The notes: generated from the sequence alone by a model not told the origin. Counted from the stretch's first letter, positions 7,769 through 16,931 are shown. The stretch: DNA of 27,011 nucleotides from an uncultured Prevotellaceae bacterium (GCA_937893145.1 CALBJW010000054.1:1-27011); one strand, 5' to 3'. Numbers and translations: made by a program.

Positions 7769-8032
7769 AAGAAAAAAAGTGAGGTGGAAAACGAAAAGGG
7801 AAACTTTTTTCATAAAAAACTTGCGGATGCACAATCTTCACGACTATGCACCCGCTCCTTCTAATTGATAAAGTGAGAAAATGTTTTGTTCATTCAATCT
7901 TACATACGTTCTATTACCTTGTGTGAAAAACACATTAAATTTGATTCATTCAATTCTGCATATTTAATATCGGGCTATCAATCAGAAGGTTAGTTTTCTC
8001 TATTTAATATCCGACAAAGTTCACATTACATT

Positions 8033-9592
8033 TTAGAACGGAGTATCAGCCTGCGGAGCCATATCGGCAGTAATCGAACCGAAAGGATCGTCTTCACTCA
8101 CGTTGTTGTTCATTCCCGAAGGAGTCACCGTACCATTCACACCCTCCATCTGTTCAACAGGCACATACGAGCTGTCACCACCAATGTTGGAGAATCGAGT
8201 AAACTCACCCTTGAACTTGAGACGCACATCGCCCACCGCACCGTTACGATGCTTTGCGATGATGATTTCTGCCAGTCCCTTGAGGTCGTTACCATGAGCA
8301 TCCTTGTATATCTTGTAGTACTCAGGACGGTGGATGAAACATACCATATCGGCATCCTGCTCGATGGCACCCGATTCTCGGAGGTCGGAGAGTTGTGGTC
8401 GTTTACTATCTGCCTGGTTGTCACCAGTTCCAACACGCTGTTCTACGGAACGGTTCAACTGTGAAAGGGCGATGATTGGGATGTTAAGTTCCTTCGCAAG
8501 TCCCTTGAGCGAACGTGAAATGGTACTTACCTCTTCCTGACGTGAGTTGTACGACATACCACTGGCATTCATCAGCTGAAGGTAGTCGATGATGATAATC
8601 TGCACTCCGAAGTCACGAACAAGACGGCGCGCCTTAGTTCTGAGTTCAAAGACGGAGAGTGATGGTGTGTCATCCACATAGAGTGGAGCATCAAACATAT
8701 CTCGTATCTTATAGTCGAGCTGTGCCCATTCGTACTGAGCTAATTGACCACTCTTAATCTTCTCGGAAGGAATCTCGCAGACGTTCGACATGAGACGGTT
8801 GACCAACTGCACGTTCGACATTTCAAGTGAGAACATTGCCACTGGAATCTTCTGATCTACAGCCATGTTCTTACACATAGAAAGCACGAAGGCTGTCTTA
8901 CCCATCGCAGGACGTGCAGCGATAATCACGAGGTCACTCTTCTGCCATCCTGAAGTCATCTGGTCAAGTCGGTCGAATCCACTCGAAAGTCCCGAAAGAC
9001 CGTCCTGGTTCTGTGCTGCCTTCTGAAGAAGTTCGTATGCCTCATTGATGACTGGGTTAATCTGGGTGAAGTCCTTCTTCATGTTGTTCTTCGACAATTC
9101 GAAGAGTTCACCTTCAGCTGCCTGCATCAGTTCCTGAATGTCCTGACCATCATCAAATGCTGCCTTCTGAATCTTACTTGTATATGTGATGAGTTCGCGG
9201 GCAAGTGATTTCTGAGCGATGATGTGTGCGTGATATTCTATGTGGGCAGAACTGAGCACACGACGCGAGAGTTCTGTCAGATAGAATGGTCCACCAGCAC
9301 TTTCAAGGTCACCAGTCTTACGCAACTGTTCCTGAACCGTCAAGATATCGACTGGCTTGTTTTCAGAAGCAAGCGACTGGATAGCAGTGAATATGAGTTT
9401 ATGTTTTGTGTCGTAGAACGACTTTGGTTTCAGAATGTCGGAAATGGTAGCGAAAGCGTCCTTCTCAATCAGGCACGCACCAATAACAGCCTCTTCAAGG
9501 TCTGTTGCTTGAGGTTGTAGTCTGCCCAACTCACTTACCTGTGGGGCATCAGCCGACTGAGAACGTCTTCGTGTTGTTCTTGTTTCTGCCAT
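8033..9592 (-). CDS. dnaB: Replicative DNA helicase DnaB
   Basis: Hexameric ATP-driven helicase of the replication fork. 519 residues. The N-terminal DnaB domain covers about 28-130 (LEEAVIGACLIEKDAF). The RecA-like C-terminal domain covers about 195-465, with Walker A ARPAMGKT (K232, T233), VAMFSLEMS (251-259), Walker B IIIIDYLQL (about 337-345), and the late SQLNRSVEQR and QLSDLRESGAIEQDADM motifs. A Gly/Asn-rich acidic tail follows, and a basic Ser/Thr-rich N-terminal extension (TRTTRRRSQS) precedes the core. No intein is visible. The 422-base upstream region contains the phased 9-mer array. Confidence 0.96.
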   Translation of the reverse strand: MAETRTTRRRSQSADAPQVSELGRLQPQATDLEEAVIGACLIEKDAFATISDILKPKSFYDTKHKLIFTAIQSLASENKPVDILTVQEQLRKTGDLESAGGPFYLTELSRRVLSSAHIEYHAHIIAQKSLARELITYTSKIQKAAFDDGQDIQELMQAAEGELFELSKNNMKKDFTQINPVINEAYELLQKAAQNQDGLSGLSSGFDRLDQMTSGWQKSDLVIIAARPAMGKTAFVLSMCKNMAVDQKIPVAMFSLEMSNVQLVNRLMSNVCEIPSEKIKSGQLAQYEWAQLDYKIRDMFDAPLYVDDTPSLSVFELRTKARRLVRDFGVQIIIIDYLQLMNASGMSYNSRQEEVSTISRSLKGLAKELNIPIIALSQLNRSVEQRVGTGDNQADSKRPQLSDLRESGAIEQDADMVCFIHRPEYYKIYKDAHGNDLKGLAEIIIAKHRNGAVGDVRLKFKGEFTRFSNIGGDSSYVPVEQMEGVNGTVTPSGMNNNVSEDDPFGSITADMAPQADTPF

Positions 9593-9698
9593 TTTCTCTT
9601 GTATGTTATGACTTTACACCTATTATATTTATAGGAACGAATGTAAAGTGTTTTTTCTAAAATAGATGATAATTGAACTGAATGAATGAAATCTGCTG

Positions 9699-9706
9699 CA
9701 AAATTA
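9699..9706 (-). promoter_or_regulatory. Candidate -7 box for dnaB
   Basis: TAATTTTG then CAGC on the minus strand fits TAnnTTTG. It would give a leader of about 95 bases, containing a small CCTAT/ATAGG hairpin near 9627-9643. No good -33 element is seen. Confidence 0.4.
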
Positions 9707-9768
9707 AGACCTTTTTTTGAAAGTATAAAGAAAATCGGGAAGAAGATATTGACATCTACTTTCTGCAA

Positions 9769-9832
9769 TGTTGACAACTATGTTCATAAATGTTGATAAC
9801 TTGTTGGTAAGTGTTGATAAGTCCGTTGATAA
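9769..9832 (-). promoter_or_regulatory. Phased array of six TTATCAACA-like 9-mers
   Basis: Read on the minus strand, the 9-mers are TTATCAACG (9832-9824), TTATCAACA (9820-9812), TTACCAACA (9810-9802), TTATCAACA (9799-9791), TTATGAACA (9789-9781) and TTGTCAACA (9777-9769). Their starts are 10-12 bases apart. TTATCAACA differs from the DnaA box TTATCCACA at one base. They lie between dnaB and the plus-strand gene at 10015. The remaining 9593-10014 is AT-rich, with a TTTTCCACA (9999-10007) and no gene. Confidence 0.6.
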
Positions 9833-10014
9833 GTCACTTATATATTTATCTTTCAATGTTTTACAAATTACACGCATTTTCTTCATCACACTCTCCTTTT
9901 CTTCACAATAAACATTTATTTACAGAGTCGTTAAACCTTCAACCGATTTTTTAGTCTTATTAACATATATCATCATTCACAACATTATAAAATCCCCATT
10001 TTCCACATAATATA

Positions 10015-13000
10015 ATGAAAAAGTTACTCACTACCCTACTACTTGTGTTCGTATCTATAGTTGCAATGGCACAGTCAACTGCCAAATCATCCGTAAGTGG
10101 TAAGGTAATAGAATCCGAAACCGGTGAAGCCCTTCTTCGTGCCACTGTCATGATAATGTCTCCCGACACTACAAAGATGATTAAAGGTAGTGTGACTTCA
10201 CAGAACGGAAGTTTTACAGTCAAGGATGTGGCAGACGGCAATTATGTTGTGAAGATTTCGTATGTTGGTTATCACAATTTCTACAGAGCGATAACTGTGA
10301 AGCATACAACGGTCGGTTCGATGAACATCGGAACTGCAATGCTTATTCCAAGTAGCGTGGAACTGAAGGCTGCAACCGTTACGGCACAGATTCCGGAAGT
10401 GGAGGTAAAGGACGACACTCTCATGTTCAATGCTGATGCTTTCAAGGTGGCGGAAGGTAGTGTGCTTGAGGACCTTGTGAAGAAACTCCCTGGTGCTGAG
10501 GTGGATGAGAATGGTGCGATTACTATCAACGGAAAGCAAATAAAACGTATTCTTGTTGATGGAAAGGAATATTTTGGCAATGACCAGAGCATGGCGATGA
10601 AGAATCTTCCTACGGAAATCATCAAGAAACTCAAGACTTACGAACGCAAGAGCGACCTTGCACGACTTACAGGTGTGGATGATGGAAACGAGGAGACAGT
10701 TCTTGACCTTACTATTAAGAAAGGTATGAAGAACAGTTGGATAGGTAATGTCGGTGGTGGTTACGGAACACATGACCGCTACACTGCTCGTGGACAGATT
10801 AACCGTTTCCAGGATAATTTCCAATCGAACGTAGTGGCTAACTTCGGCAATTCGAACGAACGTGGCGGAGGTGATGGTAACACTACTAATGGACAGGCTG
10901 GTGGACGAATCATGTATAACATCCCCGACAAGCTTGAGGCTGGTGGTAACTTCCGTTACAACTATCGAAAGAGTCAGTCGTGGACCAAGACTGCTGCCGA
11001 GAACTACAACACAACAAAGGCTTCGTTCGAGAATTCATTCAACCAACGCAAGAACCAGAGCAATTCGTTCAGTGGTGACTTCAAGGTGGAATGGAAGATT
11101 GACTCCCTCACTACTATCGTCCTTCGACCTAACTTCTCGTTTGGAAACAGTAGCAATGACAACTCAAACATCAATTCCACTTTCAAACGTGATCCTTATT
11201 CCTTTGCCAGTGTGACCGATCCTCTGGATGACAGACAGCGTCCGTTCATTCCTGACAGTGTAAAGGTAAACGACAGTGAGTCAAGCAACTGGAGCAACGG
11301 AACAAACTATAACGTCAACGCTAACCTCACATTTGTTCGACGTATCAAGGGCAATCCTTGGTTTGGAGAAAGCAACCCAACAGGATTCAACGGTCGTAAC
11401 TTTAGTGCTCGTGCCAACTTTGCCGTTTCTGGAAATGGAAATAAGGCATACAACCATTCCAACACTATATATCATCAGCGAAACGACTCGACCGACCTTG
11501 TATTCCGTTTGCGTGACACACCTTCCTACAATCGCAACTACTCTGTTGGTTTTACATATTCAGAACCTATCCTCGCCGTTCTTCATGCTCAGGTGAACTA
11601 TGGCTACAACTACTCGAAGCGTCACTCGGATGGTAACACTTACGACTTTGCGGAGATAGACTCTATCGGTGCTCTCGTGTGGGATTACTACGAGATGAAC
11701 GGAGAACTTCCAAAGGACTGGAGTCAATTCAGAAGCGATAAGTTGTCACGTTTCTCTGACAATGAGAACATGACAAACAACTTCGAGTTCCAGCTTCGTC
11801 TGGCTACAACCATGTTCAACATCACTGGTGGAGTTCAGGTAGAAAACCAGACCCAGAAGGTTCATCAGATTTACATGAACAGAGACCTTGAAGGTAGTCG
11901 CAATTTCACTCGTGTATCCCCTACTCTCAATGCTTTGGTTCGTTTCACACGTCAGCATACTCTGCGTGCCACTTATCGTGGTAATAGTCAGCAGCCTAAC
12001 CTCACCGACCTCTTCGACATTGAGGACGATAGTAATGCTCTTAACATTCGTAGAGGTAATCCAAACCTTACACCTTCGTTCCGAAACAACATGAGTATTG
12101 ACTACAACAATTACTTCCAGGAAACTCGTCGTTCGTACAATTTCCGATTTAATTTTGCGAATACTCTCAATAACATCGAGACCATGCAGGAGTATGACGA
12201 GAACCTGGGTAAGACTATCTCTACTCCTGTCAACATCGATGAACCAGACTGGAACATAGGAACAAATGCAGGCTTCGGCACTCCTCTCGGTTGGGAAAAA
12301 CTGACTGCAAACATCAATGGTAACTACTCATACAACCACAATGTGGGTTACATCTATCAGAACAAGCAGACTCTCAAGAACTATGTCATGAGTCATCGTG
12401 CTGGCGGACGACTCACTCTCACTCTTCGTCTCAACGAGATTGATGTTCGTGCCAATAGTGGTATCAACTGGAACAAGTCACATAGTGACCTCGTGGAGAG
12501 AAGTAACCAGAGCAACTATTCGTTCAACTACGGACTCTCAAGTACAGGAAACTTCGAGAATGGTTGGGGATATAGCACGGAAATCAGTGTTCATAGTCGT
12601 CGAGGACTTTCCTCAGCAGCAATGAACACCAACCAAATCATCTGGAACGCACAGGTAAGCTACCGATTCCTCAAGCGTAGAGCTACCGTTTCACTTCAGG
12701 CATTCGACATTCTCAATAAGCGCAGCAATATAAATCGTTCAGTCAATGCTAATGGTCGTCGTGATACCGAAACCAATGGTGTATATTCATACATCATGGC
12801 AAACTTCCGCTATCGCTTCACCGTCTTCGGCACTCGTGAAGCACGCAAACAGCTTCGTCAGGAACAGCAGGAGGTTCGTGAACTTCGTGCTGAAGGCAAT
12901 GGTGAACGCGGCGAAAGAGGAAATCGTGGCGAAAGAGGTGGAGAGAGAGGAAACTCCAACGGTAGCAACCGCGGAGGCAACTTCGGCGGAGGCAATCGTG

Positions 13001-13029
13001 GAGGTTTCGGTGGAGGTGGTAGATTCTAA
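10015..13029 (+). CDS. Outer-membrane beta-barrel protein (CarboxypepD_reg-like plus OMP_b-brl_3), Gly/Arg-rich tail
   Basis: 1004 residues. A cleavable signal peptide (about 1-19, ending AMAQ) precedes a CarboxypepD_reg-like domain (about 26-110; SGKVIESETGEALLRATV, VKISYVGYHNF). A plug-like region (about 118-220; VEDLVKKLPGAEVD type, ILVDGKEYFGND) and a long Asn/Tyr/Arg-rich barrel with alternating strands follow. Family knowledge: these are TonB-dependent-receptor relatives of the Bacteroidetes outer membrane, often of unknown cargo. There is no STN domain and no SusD partner, so it looks like an orphan. After the likely last strand (YIMANFRYRFTVF) a 66-residue tail (939-1004) runs from a charged, coiled-coil-like stretch into RGG/FGGG repeats. 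I see no TAnnTTTG promoter directly upstream. Confidence 0.85.
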   Translation: MKKLLTTLLLVFVSIVAMAQSTAKSSVSGKVIESETGEALLRATVMIMSPDTTKMIKGSVTSQNGSFTVKDVADGNYVVKISYVGYHNFYRAITVKHTTVGSMNIGTAMLIPSSVELKAATVTAQIPEVEVKDDTLMFNADAFKVAEGSVLEDLVKKLPGAEVDENGAITINGKQIKRILVDGKEYFGNDQSMAMKNLPTEIIKKLKTYERKSDLARLTGVDDGNEETVLDLTIKKGMKNSWIGNVGGGYGTHDRYTARGQINRFQDNFQSNVVANFGNSNERGGGDGNTTNGQAGGRIMYNIPDKLEAGGNFRYNYRKSQSWTKTAAENYNTTKASFENSFNQRKNQSNSFSGDFKVEWKIDSLTTIVLRPNFSFGNSSNDNSNINSTFKRDPYSFASVTDPLDDRQRPFIPDSVKVNDSESSNWSNGTNYNVNANLTFVRRIKGNPWFGESNPTGFNGRNFSARANFAVSGNGNKAYNHSNTIYHQRNDSTDLVFRLRDTPSYNRNYSVGFTYSEPILAVLHAQVNYGYNYSKRHSDGNTYDFAEIDSIGALVWDYYEMNGELPKDWSQFRSDKLSRFSDNENMTNNFEFQLRLATTMFNITGGVQVENQTQKVHQIYMNRDLEGSRNFTRVSPTLNALVRFTRQHTLRATYRGNSQQPNLTDLFDIEDDSNALNIRRGNPNLTPSFRNNMSIDYNNYFQETRRSYNFRFNFANTLNNIETMQEYDENLGKTISTPVNIDEPDWNIGTNAGFGTPLGWEKLTANINGNYSYNHNVGYIYQNKQTLKNYVMSHRAGGRLTLTLRLNEIDVRANSGINWNKSHSDLVERSNQSNYSFNYGLSSTGNFENGWGYSTEISVHSRRGLSSAAMNTNQIIWNAQVSYRFLKRRATVSLQAFDILNKRSNINRSVNANGRRDTETNGVYSYIMANFRYRFTVFGTREARKQLRQEQQEVRELRAEGNGERGERGNRGERGGERGNSNGSNRGGNFGGGNRGGFGGGGRF

Positions 13030-13153
13030 CCACACAAGAAAACGAATAATAAGCAGGTGTTAACATAAGCAAGATTAACAACCAGAATAGGTCAACTAAA
13101 ACCACAGCAAGTACATAGCAATAACTATCTTAGTATGGGCAGTAATCTGCAGA

Positions 13154-13192
13154 GAGTACTCCAGTACCAATATAGTGGGTACTGGAGTACTC
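13154..13192 (+). terminator. Perfect 15-base inverted repeat after the outer-membrane gene
   Basis: GAGTACTCCAGTACC (13154-13168) and its exact complement (13178-13192) flank a 9-base loop. It lies 125 bases after the upstream gene and 98 before the sigma gene. There is no strong T-run after it, so it may be a terminator, an insulator or an operator. The arms contain internal AGTACT/GTAC palindromes. Confidence 0.5.
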
Positions 13193-13289
13193 ACTTTATG
13201 GTACTGTAATAAAAACAAAATAATATTTTTTCAATTTATGGGGTAATGTTTTTACCCATTTTATCGTTTATAAGATAAACAGGTTTGAA

Positions 13290-13835
13290 ATGATAACAAT
13301 ATTCACACATAAACGGCAAATGAATGATGAGGAGTTAAGTGAAGTGTTTTGCAACATTTATCCTCGTTTGTTCCGACTGGCTTATTCTCTTTTGAATGAC
13401 ACAGAGGATAGTCGTGATATAGTGAGTGGAGTTTTCGTAGATCTGCTTGACAAACACAAACTGACCACAGATTTAAATGAAGGCTATTTGATGGCTATGG
13501 TGCGTAATCGTTCTCTCGATCTTCTCCGATATCGACGGGTGGAAGACGAAGCTCGTGCAGAATTGATTCGTGAGTATCAGTTGTTTATGGTACCAGACCG
13601 TGCTTATGAAGAACGCATCAAAGAAATCCGATTCTTCATTGAAACAGAACTGACACCTCAGACGCGTAAGGTGCTCCAGCTTTGCTACGATGAGAAGAAG
13701 ACCTATCAAGAGGCAGCAACAGAACTCGGTGTCAGTGTACAAGCAATAAACAAACATATCTCTGGAGCATTACGAAAGCTAAGAGAGCGTTTCAATCCTG
13801 CAATTGTATCATCTCCAAAAACAAAAGTACAATGA
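13290..13835 (+). CDS. ECF-type RNA polymerase sigma factor
   Basis: 181 residues. The sigma-70 region 2 is about 15-82 (LSEVFCNIYPRLFRLAYSLL, then DTEDSRDIVSGVFVDLLDK, and RNRSLDLLRYRR at the end). Region 4 is about 122-172, with a helix-turn-helix (YQEAATELGVSVQAINKHIS). The ATG at 13320 (residue 11, MNDEELSEVF) is an alternative start and fits the family better, since region 2 begins right after it. The stop overlaps the next ATG as ATGA, so it is translationally coupled to the putative anti-sigma gene. No sigma-A-type -7 box is seen. The upstream region holds a hairpin-like ATGGG/CCCAT pair (about 13238-13260). Codons are AT-richer than those of the flanking core genes. Confidence 0.9.
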   Translation: MITIFTHKRQMNDEELSEVFCNIYPRLFRLAYSLLNDTEDSRDIVSGVFVDLLDKHKLTTDLNEGYLMAMVRNRSLDLLRYRRVEDEARAELIREYQLFMVPDRAYEERIKEIRFFIETELTPQTRKVLQLCYDEKKTYQEAATELGVSVQAINKHISGALRKLRERFNPAIVSSPKTKVQ

Positions 13836-14386
13836 AAAATCCGAAAGACGATATTGGTTTTGAGGTAATGGAAGCATTTACCTCGATGAAATCCGACCAA
13901 GAGATTGGTATGCCCAATGTTGAACAAGAGCTTGCTAAATTGAAGGCAAAAAGAAATCGACATACAGTTTCTGCATTCCGTAAGATTGCAGCATCGGTGG
14001 CTATAGTGCTTGCAGTTAGTGGTATAGCCGTGGCTGCTATTATAAATCACCATACAATATACAATTTATTTACAGACAATGATACAGAAATCATTGAAGA
14101 GACATCTACCACTACTATTCCCACAGAATTGGTTATCACACCATCCGATACGATTGTTGTGAAGCAAGGAGTTATAATGTTTGAAAATGCTGAACTTGAA
14201 GAGATTATGACAAGCATTAGCAATAATTATAAGATCGACATTATCTTCAAGAAAGAAGAACTGAAACACCTGCACCTGCATTACCAATATAACACAGCAG
14301 ATAAACTTGAGCTGGTTCTGCAAACGCTGAATTCGTTTGAAAAAATTAATATGAAGAATAACGAAGGAAAATTGGAGGTTGAGTAG
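13832..14386 (+). CDS. Small membrane anti-sigma candidate with C-terminal DUF4974-like domain
   Basis: 184 residues. A cytoplasmic N-terminal segment (1-47) is followed by one TM helix (about 49-71, IAASVAIVLAVSGIAVAAII), a Thr/Ile-rich linker, and a periplasmic domain (about 113-183) with the pattern FENAELEEIMTSISNNYKID then a leucine-rich end. That last part resembles DUF4974, which closes FecR anti-sigma factors in Bacteroidetes. The FecR middle domain normally found in these proteins of about 320-380 residues is missing. The position between an ECF sigma gene (4-base overlap) and an STN-containing receptor gene (1-base gap) argues for an anti-sigma/transducer role. That role is inferred, not shown. 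Confidence 0.7.
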   Translation: MKNPKDDIGFEVMEAFTSMKSDQEIGMPNVEQELAKLKAKRNRHTVSAFRKIAASVAIVLAVSGIAVAAIINHHTIYNLFTDNDTEIIEETSTTTIPTELVITPSDTIVVKQGVIMFENAELEEIMTSISNNYKIDIIFKKEELKHLHLHYQYNTADKLELVLQTLNSFEKINMKNNEGKLEVE

Positions 14387-14387
14387 C

Positions 14388-16931
14388 ATGGGGCGATTAA
14401 TTCTTTTTCTGCTGATGTGCTTTATGGGCATGTCAGCCATGTGCCAGCGCATTACTGCGAATTTTAGGGAGACAAAGATGTCTGATGCCTTATTGGAGAT
14501 TGAGCGTCAAAGCAAAGATTGCCAAATTCATTTTATATATGATGAGTTACAAGATTTCACCGTTACTGTATCGATTTCCAATCGTCCTGTTTCTGAAGCT
14601 TTGCGTCTCGTTGCCGGATTCTATCCAATACGAATTACAAACCAAGATAAAGTATATATTGTCGAGTGTGTACAAAAGGAAGCAAAAAAAGTGGCAGGAC
14701 GAATCCTTGACGAGAAGAATCATTCTTTACCATTGGTAAATGTGGTTTTGCTCTCACATATTGACAGCACATATATCAATGGTGGTGTAAGCAACAATAA
14801 TGGTGATGTGGTCATTCCTTGTAACAGAAATGATGTGTTGGCTAAGATTTCGTTTATTGGATACAAGACTATGTATAAACACTGTGTAAATGGTGAGTTG
14901 GGAACAATCCGAATGCAAGAGGATGCTATTGCCTTAAAGCAAGTCACTGTAAAAGGAGATAGACCACAATACAAAATGGTTACCGGTGGAATGGATATAA
15001 ATGTCGAAAACACAATCCTTTCTAAGATGTCCAGTACATACGATGTACTGTCTCAGTTACCTCGTGTATCGGTAAATGGAAAAGATATCACCGTATTCGG
15101 CAAAGGTTCTCCTATTGTTTATATTAACAACAAACAAGTACGCAACCCTAACGAACTACTTGAGCTGAAGCCAGACGATATCAAGTCTATTACGGTACTT
15201 ACCAATCCAGGAGCAGAGTACAATGCTCTGGTAGAATCTGTAATCCGCATCTATACCAAGAAACGCCTTGACAAAGGTTTCAGCTTGAATGCCAGTGCCT
15301 ATGGTGCATACAATGAATTCTTTTCCGATTATGAATTACTATCTACAAGTTATCAAACCAAGAAATTTGAAGTTGCTAATAGCTTTTATATTTATGGGGT
15401 AAATACTGGAGAATACAACCATTTGCACACAAATATATTTCCAAAGAATAATCACATAAGCGACGATGAATATATTAAGAGTGAACAGAAAGAACGCATT
15501 CTGTCAGAAACTTTTAGCACAGATTATTCACTAAATGACAGTAATTCTTTAGGTGCTTCGTATCGTTATTATGAGACACTAAATAACTCCGTCATAGGTA
15601 ATGGTTTACAAGAGATTACAAGGAATAATATTTCGAAAGGCACTATTGAAATGAATACGAAGTTTGACCCTCATGTCTATATGCATCAGGCAGACTTGTA
15701 TTATGTGGGTAAAGTACGAATTGTAAACATTGACTTCAATTCAACCTATTGCTATACGAATACCTCGCGTGAGGACTTTACCTACGAAAAGAGTCATGAC
15801 TTGGGAAATCAGGAAGTTCACTCTAACAGCCTTCAACATAGCAGTATGTTCGCAAGTAAGTTAACTTTGAAAATGCCAGTGTGGAAAGGAATGTTCTTGG
15901 TTGGTTCAGAGTATTCGCACACAAATTCCTATGGCAATTATTACAACAGAGAGCATCTGGTAGATGACGCAGAATTTAATATCTACGAGAACAATATTGC
16001 AGGGTTCGTGCAGTATGATCGCTCACTTCGGAATTGGGCTTTCAATATAGGTTTGCGATACGAAAACATTGTTCGTAATTATTATTCTTTTGGCACAAAA
16101 GACGATGATATCAGCCGTAGATATAGCCATTTCTTTCCTAATATGAATGTTACTTGGAATAAGGGCAATTGGTATTGGCAATTAAGTCTATCAGAGAAAA
16201 CAAATCTTCCATCCTATCGTCAATTGAGAAGTACTAAACAATACGACAATCGTTATCTGTACGAAGGTGGCAATCCAGAGTTACAGCCATCCATAACTTA
16301 TGGTGTGGAATCAAACTTGATGTACAGATGGATAAACCTTGCTATTGGATACAAATATGTGAAAGATGTAATAGAATGGACAAAGTATGTCAATGCAGAA
16401 AAGGAATATACATATACCTCAAACTATAACTTCAATCGTGAAGATGTTGTATATGCATCATTGTCACTTTCACCGAAGTTTGGTATTTTCCATCCTAACT
16501 GGAATCTAAACTATAAGCAACTATTCTTTGATGCAAGGAAATATGGCTCCAACATTCCAGATAGCAAACCATTATTCTCATTCTCTCTTAATAACTATTT
16601 TAAGATATCCGAGACAACGGGAGTTTCCATAAATTATAATGGTTCGACAGCATATACAGATGCGTTCATTATGAGAAAAGCTTCACATACAGTTAACTTA
16701 GAATTTGCAAAGTCATTTGCAAAGCGCACATGGGTAATCTATCTGAATGCCAATGATATTTTCAAGACAGGCAGAGAGCGTTGGACGATGTATGGTATAG
16801 GATCTGAATCAACTAAAAACTGCTACAACTACACTCGTAGCATTTCTCTGCAAGTCACATACAACTTCAATGCAAAGCGCAGCAAATACAAGGGAACTGG
16901 TGCTGGTAATGAAGAAAGGAAAAGATTATAA
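14388..16931 (+). CDS. STN-domain outer-membrane receptor (TonB-dependent signal transducer type)
   Basis: 847 residues from the ATG at 14388. An in-frame TTG at 14379 overlaps the previous gene and is less likely. Signal peptide about 1-19 (ending AMCQ). An STN domain (about 20-90; MSDALLEIERQS, IHFIYDEL, RPVSEALRLVAGFY) is typical of receptors that pass a signal to an inner-membrane anti-sigma factor. A CarboxypepD_reg-like domain (about 95-170) and a plug-like region (about 180-280; DVLSQLPRVSVNGKDI, IVYINNKQVR) follow, then an OMP_b-brl_3 barrel. It ends with KYKGTGAGNEERKRL, a tail common in this family. Downstream 16932-17072 has no gene. Lines inside it are about 30-37% G+C by eye, against about 48% in ligA or the gene at 10015. 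Confidence 0.85.
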   Translation: MGRLILFLLMCFMGMSAMCQRITANFRETKMSDALLEIERQSKDCQIHFIYDELQDFTVTVSISNRPVSEALRLVAGFYPIRITNQDKVYIVECVQKEAKKVAGRILDEKNHSLPLVNVVLLSHIDSTYINGGVSNNNGDVVIPCNRNDVLAKISFIGYKTMYKHCVNGELGTIRMQEDAIALKQVTVKGDRPQYKMVTGGMDINVENTILSKMSSTYDVLSQLPRVSVNGKDITVFGKGSPIVYINNKQVRNPNELLELKPDDIKSITVLTNPGAEYNALVESVIRIYTKKRLDKGFSLNASAYGAYNEFFSDYELLSTSYQTKKFEVANSFYIYGVNTGEYNHLHTNIFPKNNHISDDEYIKSEQKERILSETFSTDYSLNDSNSLGASYRYYETLNNSVIGNGLQEITRNNISKGTIEMNTKFDPHVYMHQADLYYVGKVRIVNIDFNSTYCYTNTSREDFTYEKSHDLGNQEVHSNSLQHSSMFASKLTLKMPVWKGMFLVGSEYSHTNSYGNYYNREHLVDDAEFNIYENNIAGFVQYDRSLRNWAFNIGLRYENIVRNYYSFGTKDDDISRRYSHFFPNMNVTWNKGNWYWQLSLSEKTNLPSYRQLRSTKQYDNRYLYEGGNPELQPSITYGVESNLMYRWINLAIGYKYVKDVIEWTKYVNAEKEYTYTSNYNFNREDVVYASLSLSPKFGIFHPNWNLNYKQLFFDARKYGSNIPDSKPLFSFSLNNYFKISETTGVSINYNGSTAYTDAFIMRKASHTVNLEFAKSFAKRTWVIYLNANDIFKTGRERWTMYGIGSESTKNCYNYTRSISLQVTYNFNAKRSKYKGTGAGNEERKRL

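Noticed and set aside
7734..7841. Longer IspE start adding 36 residues
   Set aside because: The extension is Phe/Lys-rich without family similarity and contains the promoter -7 box.
7889..7954. Attachment site or mobile-element ends from two TTCATTCAAT copies
   Set aside because: Only 10 bases, AT-rich, with no recombinase gene or tRNA nearby.
9769..9832. CRISPR array
   Set aside because: Units are 9 bases with gaps of 1-3 bases; there are no 28-37 base repeats and spacers, and no cas genes.
14379..14387. TTG start for the STN receptor
   Set aside because: Overlaps the upstream stop and adds only three residues before a good ATG and signal peptide.
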